Below the pieces are notes generated by a model, which was not told the origin of the DNA, searched no databases, and saw nothing but the letters and a program-made list of their open reading frames with translations. Positions 6,574 through 14,671 of a stretch of 23,343 nt of DNA are shown piece by piece. Origin of the DNA: an uncultured Clostridia bacterium (GTDB taxonomy: Bacteria > Bacillota > Clostridia > TANB77 > CAG-508); contig CAKOWP010000014.1 of NCBI GenBank assembly GCA_934122385.1, forward strand, positions 1 through 23,343, in the 5' to 3' direction. Position 1 is the first letter of the stretch. Each line of letters opens with the position of its first letter. Position numbers and translations under genes: made by a program.

Positions 6574-7191
6574 ATGATGGAATATAAAGAAACAGAACAG
6601 ATAGAAAATATAATAATAAAAGAAACTGAACAAGAAAATGATGTACGAGGATATGAATTTAAAAATTGTATAGAAACAATAATTACAGAAAAAATTGAAG
6701 TTACAAATTGCATGTTTGAAAACTGCAAATGTATAGAGTCCAAATTCATAAATACATATTTTACAAATGTAATTTTTAAAGATTGTGACTTTTCAAACAC
6801 TGATTTTAGTGAATCAAACTTCGTAGAATGTGAATTCCTAAATTGCAAATTAGTAGGAGCAAAATTTGTAGATACAAGTATTTATAAAACAAAAGTAAAT
6901 GAATCAAATTTGGAATACTCAAATCTATCAAATTCAAATATCAAAGATACGGTTTTTAAAGAGAACAATTTGGGTTTAACATCTTTTGGTGAGTGCAAAT
7001 TAAAAAATGTTAAATTTAATGAATGCGAATTGTATAGGGCTCAACTGTTTAGAACAAACTTAAAAGGCATTGATTTTTCTACTTGCAATATTGATGGCAT
7101 AGTAGTAGACAAAGACGACCTAAAAGGGCTAATTGTTAACCAATTTCAGGCAATAGAACTAGCAAAACTATTAGGAATAATTGTGAAATGA
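6574..7191 (+). CDS. Pentapeptide-repeat protein
   Basis: This 205-residue protein carries tandem pentapeptide repeats with F or L at every fifth position (for example FKDCD-FSNTD-FSESN-FVECE-FLNCK) from about residue 45 to 170, which fold as a right-handed square beta-helix. The C-terminal part, with DLKGLIVNQFQAIELAKLLGI, is a conserved tail of a common clostridial subgroup. No signal peptide or membrane helix is seen, so it is probably cytoplasmic. Some relatives (Qnr, MfpA) mimic DNA and protect DNA gyrase, but most have unknown roles, and nothing here assigns it to that function. An AGAGGAAG site precedes the ATG; ATG 6577 is an equally possible start. A palindromic repeat lies in front and a degraded one behind. 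Confidence 0.88.
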   Translation: MMEYKETEQIENIIIKETEQENDVRGYEFKNCIETIITEKIEVTNCMFENCKCIESKFINTYFTNVIFKDCDFSNTDFSESNFVECEFLNCKLVGAKFVDTSIYKTKVNESNLEYSNLSNSNIKDTVFKENNLGLTSFGECKLKNVKFNECELYRAQLFRTNLKGIDFSTCNIDGIVVDKDDLKGLIVNQFQAIELAKLLGIIVK

Positions 7192-7243
7192 TGTCCAGAT
7201 GGGAGATGGACCTTAAAAGAGCATTATGTTCCCCAAATGGCAT
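7192..7243 (+). repeat. Probable degenerate REP-like repeat
   Basis: The stretch starts directly after the TGA of the pentapeptide gene with TGTCC and retains GTTCCCCAAATGG, which lines up with GGTTCCAAATGGGACA of copy A. The middle is poorly conserved. GTCC and GGAC inside can form a small stem. Confidence 0.35.
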
Positions 7244-7278
7244 TGCAAAAAAACATCATAAAAAAAGAGGTGAAGCAA

Positions 7279-8188
7279 ATGTATGATGTAATAATTGTAG
7301 GAGCTGGACCAGCAGGAATATCGGCAAGTTTATATACAGTAAGAAGAAAATTAAAAACATTAATAATATACAAAGAAAAATCATCATTAGAAAAATCCAC
7401 AAGAATAGAAAACTATTATGGATTTGAAAGTGGTATAAATGGCGAAGATTTGTATAAAATAGGGATTAGACAAGCTCAAAATATTGGTGCAAAAGTTATA
7501 AAACACGAAGTAACTAATATTAAAATTGAATATCAAAATAAAACTGTTGCAAATGAAGTTAAAGAAGAACAAAATTCTATAAAAATAGAAAAACAAAAAA
7601 TATTTAAAGTTCAAACATTAAATAATGAATTTGAATCAAAATCAGTTATACTTGCAACTGGAAATAAAAAGAGCAAACCAAATATCAAAAATATAGCTAA
7701 ATATGAAGGCAAAGGAATTAGCTATTGTGCAATTTGCGATGGATTTTTTTACAGAAATAAAGATGTAGCAGTACTTGGAGATGGTGATTATGCAATATCA
7801 GAAACAATGGATTTACAAAACATTGTAAAATCAATAACTATTTTAACAAATGGTGGACAAGTGCCAGAATATAGAGCGGAAAACATTAGCATTAATACAA
7901 AGCCTATAAAAGAAATCAGACGGAGAAAATAAAGTAGAAGAAATTGATTTTGAAGATAATACAAAAATGAAAATTGATGGAATATTTATTGCACAAGGTG
8001 TTGCAGGAAGTACAGATTTTGCAAAAAAACTTGGTGCAAAAATAGATAATGATAAAATTGTTGTTGATGATAATATGGAAACTTCAATTAAAGGACTATT
8101 TGCCTGTGGTGATTGTACAGGTGGGTTATATCAAGTTTCAAAAGCTGTGTATGAAGGCACAAAAGCAGGATTAGCAGTGTTGAAATAA
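7279..8188 (+). pseudogene. trxB: Thioredoxin reductase-like flavoprotein, interrupted by a single-base frameshift
   Basis: The first part (7279-7932) has the FAD-binding GAGPAG (residues 8-13), IENYYGF and the redox pair C150-A-I-C153-DG. The second part (from about 7919 to 8188) continues with KVEEIDF, IDGIFIAQG and GLFACGDCTGGLYQVSKAVYEG, which binds FAD at the C-terminus. The frames join cleanly if one extra base near 7918 is removed, giving KEI-DGENKVEEIDF and a normal 302 residues. Where NADPH-dependent enzymes have an HRR-type motif, this one has TNGGQVPEYR, so it resembles the clostridial ferredoxin- or flavin-dependent type. ATG 7279 follows GAGGTG. It lies 34 bases before trxA. The shift may be a real mutation or a sequencing error. 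Confidence 0.85.
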
Positions 8189-8222
8189 GAAAAAATTTAT
8201 AGTTGAGAAAGGAAGAGAGACA

Positions 8223-8528
8223 ATGGAAATTAAATTAAGCTCAGAAAATTTTGAGAAAGAAGTTTTAAAATCAGAAAAAACTGTATTAGTAGATTTCTAT
8301 GCAGACTGGTGTGGACCATGTAATGCAATGGCTCCAGTAATAGAAGAATTGGCTACAGAGTTAGATGGAAAAGCTAAAGTAGGAAAAATTAATGTTGACG
8401 AAAATTCAGATATTGCAGTTGAGTATAATGTTATGAGTATTCCAACGTTAATAATATTTAAAAATGGAAAAGAAGAAAAAAGACTTGTAGGGCTAAGAGA
8501 CAAAGAAGAACTTTTAAATTTGTTCTAG
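8223..8528 (+). CDS. trxA: Thioredoxin
   Basis: The 101-residue protein is a single thioredoxin fold with the active site W29-C30-G-P-C33 and the cis-proline loop MSIPTL (P74). It reduces protein disulfides in the cytoplasm and is itself recycled by thioredoxin reductase. The upstream frameshifted reductase, 34 bases away, is its natural partner, and the two are probably co-transcribed. AAGGAAGAG precedes the ATG. The TAG stop forms the left edge of a 233-base inverted-repeat element. No other thioredoxin gene is in the window. Confidence 0.95.
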   Translation: MEIKLSSENFEKEVLKSEKTVLVDFYADWCGPCNAMAPVIEELATELDGKAKVGKINVDENSDIAVEYNVMSIPTLIIFKNGKEEKRLVGLRDKEELLNLF

Positions 8529-8760
8529 TTACAGTTCAGTGAGGAAAATCCCTGAAATACCTCTGAATGATATTTTGAATATATTTCGAATGTGACCAAA
8601 ATAGTATTACAAATTCTTAAGTAAATGCTCTAAAGGGTCCTGTCTTCGGGTATTGTTAGAGTATTTACATTAGAATTTGTTAACGTATGTCGGGAACCTG
8701 AGAAAATATGAAAAATATCATTCAGAGGTATTTCAGAGATTTTTCCTACTGAACGATAAC
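8528..8760. repeat. 233-base imperfect inverted-repeat element (long hairpin)
   Basis: The outer arms 8528-8576 and 8711-8760 are reverse complements of each other with only a few mismatches and one-base bulges, including an uninterrupted CTGAAATACCTCTGAATGAT block. Inside them a second arm pair, 8609-8633 and 8656-8680 (ACAAATTCT...CTCTAA against TTAGAG...AGAATTTGT), closes a 22-base loop containing CTGTCTTCGGG. The segments between the two stems (8577-8608 and 8681-8710) are unpaired or weakly paired. There is no ORF and no T-tract. It occupies most of the gap between trxA and the next gene. It could be a miniature inverted-repeat element or a structured RNA. Confidence 0.8.
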
Positions 8761-8799
8761 TTATTCTAATACAAAATATCGAAAAACAATAAAAAAGTA

Positions 8800-8828
8800 T
8801 TGACAAAAAATAATATTTAATATAAACT
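8800..8828 (+). promoter_or_regulatory. Sigma-A-like promoter of the DUF4173-DUF2975-regulator operon
   Basis: TTGACA (8800-8805) is a perfect -35. TAAACT (8823-8828) lies 17 bases on, with an overlapping TATAAA at 8821. The first ATG of the operon is about 35 bases downstream, outside the long hairpin element. Confidence 0.6.
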
Positions 8829-8862
8829 ATGGTCATAAATAAAAAAGAGGAGAGATAAAATA

Positions 8863-10377
8863 ATGAAAAAGATTTTATACAGTAGTTTATTTTTAAGTAT
8901 ATTACAGTCAATACTTTTTTGGCATAAAAGCCCGGGAATATCAATAGCTATATTTCTAACATCAACAATAATTTTAACAATATACAATTTAAAAGAAAAA
9001 GAAATGATAAAAAACAAAAAAGGAATACTATGGGCCGTACCAATAGTGTTACTAGGGTTAACATACTTTATATTCAATAATATGTTTTTAAAAATATTAA
9101 ATATACCAGTAATATTAATTCTATTTGTAATAATGTGTATGAGCATTACTGAAACACAAATAAAGGAAAATAAATTTGTAAGACAAATACTAGGCAAAAT
9201 TTTTAAACCATTTGTAGTATTATTTGATTTCATAAGTGATTTTGACATGGACGAATTTTTGGAAAATAAGAAAGAAAATCAAAACAATAAAACAGATAAT
9301 ATCAAAAAGGTAGGAAAATCATTATTAATTGCAGTACCTGTAATATTAGTAATAATATTTTTACTATCTTCAGCAGATAGTATATTTGGAAGTATATTCA
9401 GCGACTTTACAAAAGCAATATCAAAAATGTTAGAAATAAAAACAGTAAATGATTTATTGGGAAGACTTCTAGTAATAGCATTTACATTTATATACATTGC
9501 AGGATTTATAATTGCATTTGCTAAAAGCAAAAAACAAGAAGAAACAGAAGAATTAACAGGGATAAAATTAAGCGACCTAACGATAAAAATGCTACTAGTA
9601 TCATTAAATATTATATACTTATTATTTAGCGTAATTCAAATTAAATACCTATTCATAAATGCAACAGCGACACCAAACTTTGATTATGCAACATATGCAC
9701 GAACAGGCTTCTTCCAATTGATGTTTGTATCATTTATAAATTTTGCTTTACTACATATAAGCAAGAAAAACATAGAAACAAACAAAATCTTAAAAATGAT
9801 GTTGATAATCTTTACAATGATAATAGTAATATCAGCAGCATTTAGAATGCACTTATATGAGCAAAAATATGGATATACATATCTACGTTTATTTGTATAT
9901 TTTACACTAGTAACAGAAATGCTAGTGCTAATACCAATATTATCAAAATTAATTGGGCTTAAAATAGATACATTTAAGACAACTGTAGAAATTGTAGTAA
10001 CAATGTATGTTATATTAAACTTTATAAATATTAACAAAATAATAGCAAAAAACAATATAGACAAATATTTAGCAGATGTAGAAAATGAATCAATTGATTA
10101 TTTTTATATAGAAACTAGAACAGGAACAGATTCAATAGAAGAACAATTACGAATATTAAATAAGAGTGAAAAAGGACTATCAGCAAATGCGCAAGAATAC
10201 TTAGCAAATCTTAAAACAAGTGTAAGATGTAACTTAAGAGGTTACAAAGCAGAATATGGAAAAAGTTACAAACCATCATTTGCAGAATGGAACTTATCAA
10301 AATCAAGAGTTGAGTCATTACTAGAGAATGTGGACTTGACAGATAGGAGTATAAATTATGAAAATAACTGGGAATAG
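8863..10377 (+). CDS. DUF4173/DUF4153-family polytopic membrane protein
   Basis: The 504-residue protein has about a dozen hydrophobic segments up to roughly residue 390 and then a soluble C-terminal region of some 115 residues. Family-like motifs are YARTGFFQLMFVSFINF in the middle and RMHLYEQKYGYTYLR before the last helices, as in DUF4173 (formerly grouped with DUF4153) proteins. The biochemical function of this family is not known. AGAGGAGAG precedes the ATG. The end overlaps the next gene by 20 bases, which points to translational coupling with the DUF2975 protein. In Bacillota such proteins often sit beside small DUF2975 and Cro-like genes, as here. Confidence 0.85.
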   Translation: MKKILYSSLFLSILQSILFWHKSPGISIAIFLTSTIILTIYNLKEKEMIKNKKGILWAVPIVLLGLTYFIFNNMFLKILNIPVILILFVIMCMSITETQIKENKFVRQILGKIFKPFVVLFDFISDFDMDEFLENKKENQNNKTDNIKKVGKSLLIAVPVILVIIFLLSSADSIFGSIFSDFTKAISKMLEIKTVNDLLGRLLVIAFTFIYIAGFIIAFAKSKKQEETEELTGIKLSDLTIKMLLVSLNIIYLLFSVIQIKYLFINATATPNFDYATYARTGFFQLMFVSFINFALLHISKKNIETNKILKMMLIIFTMIIVISAAFRMHLYEQKYGYTYLRLFVYFTLVTEMLVLIPILSKLIGLKIDTFKTTVEIVVTMYVILNFININKIIAKNNIDKYLADVENESIDYFYIETRTGTDSIEEQLRILNKSEKGLSANAQEYLANLKTSVRCNLRGYKAEYGKSYKPSFAEWNLSKSRVESLLENVDLTDRSINYENNWE

Positions 10378-10867
10378 AAGTATATCTTCAATAATAAAAA
10401 TATTTTTAATAATCTTATTTGCAATATGCATTGCAACAATAATAGCAGTACCAATAATTGTAGAAAATCAAGGTACAGGAAACTTTAAACAAATGATTTT
10501 AAATGAAACACTAGGAAGTACAGTAGTATGTATATATCTTTCTGCAATTCCAGCATTAGTGATGTTATATCAATTTATAAAAATATTTAGTTTATTAGAA
10601 AAAGGAGAAGTGTTTAGCAGAACAATAGAAAATAGATTTTTTGTAACATCAATTTGTTCAATGATAATTGGAGTTGTATATGGAATAAATGCAATTATGA
10701 TGCCAAGAAAAATATCACAATTTGAAAACTCAGCAATTATAACATACATATTTTTTGCAATAATTGTATCTATGATATTTTTAATTTTAGGAATTGGCTT
10801 AATGGTGCTAAAATCAATATATAGAACTGCAATAGAAAATAAGGAAGAAAATGATTTAACAATTTAA
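10358..10867 (+). CDS. DUF2975-family four-helix membrane protein
   Basis: This 169-residue protein has four hydrophobic segments (about 10-32, 52-72, 94-112 and 125-150) with the DUF2975 arrangement: a loop with FSLLEKGEVFSRTIENRF between helices two and three. B. subtilis YoaS is of the same type and is likewise next to a small Cro-like regulator (YozG). The start overlaps the end of the preceding gene by 20 bases and has AGGAG at the right distance. Its function is unknown; together with the adjacent regulator it may form a membrane sensor or accessory pair, which is inference from conserved neighbourhood. Confidence 0.82.
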   Translation: MKITGNRSISSIIKIFLIILFAICIATIIAVPIIVENQGTGNFKQMILNETLGSTVVCIYLSAIPALVMLYQFIKIFSLLEKGEVFSRTIENRFFVTSICSMIIGVVYGINAIMMPRKISQFENSAIITYIFFAIIVSMIFLILGIGLMVLKSIYRTAIENKEENDLTI

Positions 10868-10891
10868 GAAATAAACAGTAAAGCGATTTTG

Positions 10892-10918
10892 AGAGTGTTG
10901 ACTTATAATTGACACTCT
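10892..10918. promoter_or_regulatory. Inverted repeat before the Cro-like regulator, possible operator
   Basis: AGAGTGT (10892-10898) and ACACTCT (10912-10918) flank TGACTTATAATTG, giving a dyad with wobble pairs extending inward. It lies 2 bases before the GGGAGG ribosome binding site of the XRE gene. It could be an autoregulatory operator over a TATAAT-like sequence, or an RNA hairpin that limits translation. Confidence 0.45.
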
Positions 10919-10935
10919 TAGGGAGGAAAAGTAAA

Positions 10936-11136
10936 ATGGCAATAATAGTTAATTTAGATGTAATGATGGCAAAAAGAAAAATGTCATCAAATGAATTGGC
11001 ACAGAAGATAGGAATTACTAATGCAAATCTTTCTATATTGAAAACAAATAAAGGAAAAGCTATTAGATTTTCTACATTAGATAAAATTTGTGAAGTTTTA
11101 GAATGTACACCAGGAGATATTTTGGAATATAGATAG
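10936..11136 (+). CDS. YozG-like Cro/C1 (XRE) family transcriptional regulator
   Basis: The 66-residue protein is almost entirely a helix-turn-helix: MAKRKMSSNELAQKIGIT, then NANLSILKTNKGKAIRFSTL with the recognition helix, then LDKICEVLECTPGDILEY. This matches the small HTH_26/YozG group usually found next to DUF2975 proteins. I chose ATG 10936 because GGGAGG (10921-10926) stands 9 bases before it; the in-frame TTG-like upstream start at 10909 lies inside the inverted repeat and has no site. It probably controls its own operon through that dyad, which is inference. Repeat copy B follows its stop directly. Confidence 0.9.
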   Translation: MAIIVNLDVMMAKRKMSSNELAQKIGITNANLSILKTNKGKAIRFSTLDKICEVLECTPGDILEYR

Positions 11137-11186
11137 ATGTCTCATTTGGAACCGATGTCTCAAATAGAACCGTCCCCAACGCGACA
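11137..11186 (-). repeat. REP-like dispersed repeat, copy B (inverse of copy A)
   Basis: It begins on the base after the TAG of the XRE gene. On the minus strand it reads GGGGACGGTTCTATTTGAGA, then CATCGGTTCCAAATGAGACA, nearly the same as copy A at 3572-3620. Confidence 0.7.
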
Positions 11187-11196
11187 AAATAACAGC

Positions 11197-11225
11197 TTGC
11201 TTTTGAGAATATAGTATGTTAAAAT
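11197..11225 (+). promoter_or_regulatory. Sigma-A-like promoter of the ABC exporter operon
   Basis: TTGCTT (11197-11202) and TAAAAT (11220-11225) are separated by 17 bases. A transcript from here would start near 11232, which excludes the upstream ATG at 11216 and supports the start at 11267. Confidence 0.5.
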
Positions 11226-11266
11226 TGAAACATAAAAAATATAAACAGGAAAAACAGGAGAAACAA

Positions 11267-13021
11267 ATGAAAAGATACAACAAAATAGTAGAAAAAGAAA
11301 TAATAAGAATACTACCATATCACTTATTAGGAGTAATATTTCATTCAATAGTAATATATATGGCATTCAAAATACCACAAATTATAGGAAATATATTAAA
11401 TTTACTAATGCAAGAAACAATAAACCAAGAACAAATAATAAAACAAACATATTGGTTAATATTTTATTGTGCAATAGTATTTATTCCAAGGACATTATAC
11501 AGAATACTATATTTCACGGTTTCGAGAAAATCAGACACATATTTAAGAAAAGAAGTAATAAAACATTTGCAAAAAGTAAAACCAGAATATTTTGATAAAG
11601 AAAATAAGGGCACATTCCTGGCATATCTAACAAAAGAGATTGCATATATACGAAGAATATTAGGAAATTTTTGGTTTTGGTTTGCCAAAATATGTATAAC
11701 ACCTATAATGGGAATTATTTTAATATGGAGTCAATTAAACAAAGAACTGGCATTATATTTAATACCTGCATTTCCAATAACAGCGATAGCTTTATACTAT
11801 TACTATAAAAGATTAAAAGCAAAAGTCGAAGAATCAAGAAAAATCTATGTTGAATTATCAAAAAACATAGAACAAAATACAGATGGATTTTTACTAGTGA
11901 AATCATATAATAGACAAAATGAACAAATAGAAAAATTTAAACAAATAAACAGCAAAATGTATAAAGCAGATTATCAAATAGGTGTAGCCAAAAATAAAAT
12001 AAGTAGTGTTATAAATTGGCTATGGGCATATTGCTACGTTGCAGGATTTGGTATTGGAATTATATATATGTTAAATGGAAATGTAACAGTAGGAGAAATT
12101 ATTACATTTATAGGATATATAGGACAAATTTTAGGAGATTTCATTTCAGCAATACAACAATTTTTACAAAAGATGCCTTATTATAGTCAAGCAATTAATC
12201 GTTTTAATTATTTTCTAAATTTGGAGGAATGCCCAAATGTCGGAGAAAACTTAGAAAAAATAAATAAAATTCAGGTAAATCATTTGTCATACTGGTATAA
12301 TGATGAAGAAAAACCTGTATTAAATGATATAAATATGACAATAAGAAAAGGCGAAAAAATAGGAATTATAGGCACCGTTGGAAGTGGAAAAACAACTTTA
12401 ATGAATATTTTAACAGGATTTTATGAAGTTCCAAAAGATATGATTTATATAAATGACAAAGACATAAATTTATACAGAAAAAATTCAATTTTTAAAAGAT
12501 ATAATTATGCAATACAGTCTAATATCATATTAGATGACACGATTAAAGCTAATGTTGATATAAAAGATAATTTAAATGATTATGAGTTAGACCAAATATT
12601 ACAAAAGGCAGAATTAAAAGAAGACATTGAAAAATTTAAAAATAAAGAAAATACTTTTGTAGGAGAAAGAGGAATAAAATTATCAGGAGGACAAAAACAA
12701 AGAATATCAATTGCAAGAAATTTAGGACAAGCAAGAGATGTTAATATTTTTGACGACACTCTTTCAGCATTAGATAGCAAAACTGAAAAGAAAATAATGG
12801 ATAGATTAATAAATCAAATTTCAGACAATACATTAATAGTAATATCAAACAAAATATCAAGTGTAAAACAATTAGATAAAATCTATATATTACTTGATGG
12901 AGAAATACAAGATTCTGGCACACACGAAGAATTGTTGGAAAAAAATGAATTTTATAGAGAACTAGATTACCTTGAAAGAAAGGAAGAAGCAGATGAAATA
13001 TATTCTAAAGAAAAATGCTAA
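11267..13021 (+). CDS. ABC exporter half-transporter with degenerate catalytic site (subunit 1)
   Basis: The 584-residue protein fuses a six-helix exporter membrane domain (to about residue 300) with an ATPase domain. Walker A is GTVGSGKT (369-376), the signature is an intact LSGGQ (472-476), but the Walker B end is D496-D497, with Asp instead of the catalytic Glu, and the switch His is Asn (N528, ISNKIS). These changes mark the partner that carries the degenerate site of a heterodimeric exporter such as TM287/288 or BmrCD. ATG 11267 follows AGGAG by 6 bases. Its end overlaps the second half-transporter by 29 bases. The substrate cannot be told from sequence; lipids, drugs and peptides are all possible. 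Confidence 0.92.
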   Translation: MKRYNKIVEKEIIRILPYHLLGVIFHSIVIYMAFKIPQIIGNILNLLMQETINQEQIIKQTYWLIFYCAIVFIPRTLYRILYFTVSRKSDTYLRKEVIKHLQKVKPEYFDKENKGTFLAYLTKEIAYIRRILGNFWFWFAKICITPIMGIILIWSQLNKELALYLIPAFPITAIALYYYYKRLKAKVEESRKIYVELSKNIEQNTDGFLLVKSYNRQNEQIEKFKQINSKMYKADYQIGVAKNKISSVINWLWAYCYVAGFGIGIIYMLNGNVTVGEIITFIGYIGQILGDFISAIQQFLQKMPYYSQAINRFNYFLNLEECPNVGENLEKINKIQVNHLSYWYNDEEKPVLNDINMTIRKGEKIGIIGTVGSGKTTLMNILTGFYEVPKDMIYINDKDINLYRKNSIFKRYNYAIQSNIILDDTIKANVDIKDNLNDYELDQILQKAELKEDIEKFKNKENTFVGERGIKLSGGQKQRISIARNLGQARDVNIFDDTLSALDSKTEKKIMDRLINQISDNTLIVISNKISSVKQLDKIYILLDGEIQDSGTHEELLEKNEFYRELDYLERKEEADEIYSKEKC

Positions 13022-14654
13022 TATGTTGATTTTAGTAGCAATTGCCTTGATTATATGTAATATCTTAAATGCAGTGCATCCGCTAATTATGAAAAACATA
13101 TTAGATGTTGATACAACATCCAAAGAGATTTTGACAAAATTATTTTTGACATATTTTATTGTACATATTTTCTTACTATTTTCAAAAAATGCCAGAAATA
13201 GTATAATTAATAAAGCAATGTCAAAAATATTAAGAGACTTAAGAGAAAAATTGTTTTGTAATGTATTAAAATGGGACATGACCACATACCAAAAATACAA
13301 TTCATCAGAAATTTATACAAGACTTACATCAGACATAGAAAATGTATCATCATTGTTTTTAGGAACAATACAAATTGTTTTAAATGATGTAGTATATATT
13401 ATAACAATGGTAATTTTTATGTTTTTTGCAGATACTAAACTAGCAATAATCGGTAGTACAGCAATTATTTTAAATGCAATAGTTTCATACATATTTACAC
13501 ATAAAGTTGCAATTTGCAGTAAAATTGTATTAGATAAAAGAGATAAAGAAAATAGGCAATTTTCAGAAATGTATAATAAAAGCAAACTAACTTATTTATA
13601 TGGATTACAAAAGAAAAATGCAGAGACAATTTGTAAGACTATGGACGAAGAATTAATTTATAGAAAAAAATGGATATTTGAAGAAAGTTTTATTTATCCA
13701 TTGGCAGTAACAATACAAGCTATTGCAATTTATTTTATTTTGATGTATGTATTTAATATAGATAGTACAGTTTCATTAGGAAGTATCTATTTGGTAATTA
13801 ATTATATACAAAAATGTAGAGTACCATTAAATGAAATATTTACACAATTGGAAGAAATACAAACATCTGGTATGTCGTTAAAAAAAATAATAAGCTTATT
13901 GAATGAAAAAGGAAAAGAAGAGGTTGAAAAGGGAGAAATTGTAGAGAATTTAAAAGGTGATATAGAATTTGAAAATGTTTATATGCAATATGGTGAAAAC
14001 AAAGTGTTGCATAATATCTCTTTTGTGATAAAAGAAGGAAATAAGGTAACAATTGCAGGAAAAACTGGAGTTGGAAAAACGACTCTTGCCAATATTCTTA
14101 TGAGGTTGTATCCAATAAAAAGTGGAAAAATATTAATTGGTGGAAAAGACATTCAAAAAGTTAGAATTCAAGATGTCAGAAAAAATATTTCATACATTTC
14201 ACAAACCCCATATATTTTGAATGATACTTTAAAAAACAACATTATTTTAGGTGATGAAAAAATTACAGAAAAACAGATTAGAATGGTTGCAAATGATATT
14301 GGTTTTGAAAAAATTTTGGATAAATTTCCAAATGGATTGGAAGAAAAAATAGATAAAAACAAATTATCATATGGTCAACTTCAAATGATAGCTTTTTTGA
14401 GGGCGATTTTGCATAAGGCTAATATTTACATATTTGACGAGCCTACTTCAAATATTGATTTGAAAACAGAAGATAGAATTCAAAAATTAATTGATAGAAT
14501 TACTAGTGATAGCACAGTTATCATAATTGCACATAGAAAGTCAACAATTGAGAATTCAGATAAAATTATTTATTTAAAAGATGGAAAAGTAGACATGATT
14601 GTTAATAAAGATGCAAACTTGTCAAAAGGGACGCCCTTTTTTGACAAGTATTAA
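12993..14654 (+). CDS. ABC exporter half-transporter with catalytic Glu (subunit 2)
   Basis: The 553-residue partner has a membrane domain of six helices (to about residue 300) and an ATPase with Walker A GKTGVGKT (356-363), Walker B ending D482-E483 with the catalytic Glu, and the switch His H514 in IAHRKS. Its signature is altered to LSYGQ (458-462). Paired with the LSGGQ of subunit 1 it would form one fully competent ATP site, while the other site is degenerate. ATG 12993 lies behind AAAGGA inside the end of subunit 1; a TTG at 12972 is less likely. The last residues, SKGTPFFDKY, are encoded by a palindromic repeat that spans most of the 3' end. Confidence 0.92.
   Translation: MKYILKKNANMLILVAIALIICNILNAVHPLIMKNILDVDTTSKEILTKLFLTYFIVHIFLLFSKNARNSIINKAMSKILRDLREKLFCNVLKWDMTTYQKYNSSEIYTRLTSDIENVSSLFLGTIQIVLNDVVYIITMVIFMFFADTKLAIIGSTAIILNAIVSYIFTHKVAICSKIVLDKRDKENRQFSEMYNKSKLTYLYGLQKKNAETICKTMDEELIYRKKWIFEESFIYPLAVTIQAIAIYFILMYVFNIDSTVSLGSIYLVINYIQKCRVPLNEIFTQLEEIQTSGMSLKKIISLLNEKGKEEVEKGEIVENLKGDIEFENVYMQYGENKVLHNISFVIKEGNKVTIAGKTGVGKTTLANILMRLYPIKSGKILIGGKDIQKVRIQDVRKNISYISQTPYILNDTLKNNIILGDEKITEKQIRMVANDIGFEKILDKFPNGLEEKIDKNKLSYGQLQMIAFLRAILHKANIYIFDEPTSNIDLKTEDRIQKLIDRITSDSTVIIIAHRKSTIENSDKIIYLKDGKVDMIVNKDANLSKGTPFFDKY
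14618..14648. repeat. REP-like palindrome overlapping the 3' end of the second ABC gene
   Basis: CTTGTCAAAAGGG (14618-14630), an ACG loop and CCCTTTTTTGACAAG (14634-14648) form a stem with a two-base bulge. The AAGGGACG core recalls repeat copy A. It lies within the coding sequence just before the stop codon at 14652-14654 and could also slow or end transcription. Confidence 0.65.
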
Positions 14655-14671
14655 AGGGGGAGATGTATTTT

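Noticed and set aside
6574..7191. The pentapeptide-repeat protein as a Qnr-type quinolone resistance protein.
   Set aside because: The C-terminal tail and repeat layout fit a general clostridial subgroup, and Qnr-specific loops were not recognised.
8528..8760. The long hairpin as a retron or a reverse-transcriptase-associated RNA.
   Set aside because: No reverse transcriptase gene is within the window, and the flanking genes are trxA and a membrane protein operon.
8630..8944. A 104-codon minus-strand frame crossing the long hairpin and the next gene start.
   Set aside because: It covers the hairpin arm, the promoter and the start of the plus-strand gene, and shows no domain or ribosome binding site.
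9684..10064. A minus-strand frame of 126 codons within the DUF4173 gene.
   Set aside because: It lies wholly within a well-supported gene and resembles only the reverse reading of membrane-helix codons.
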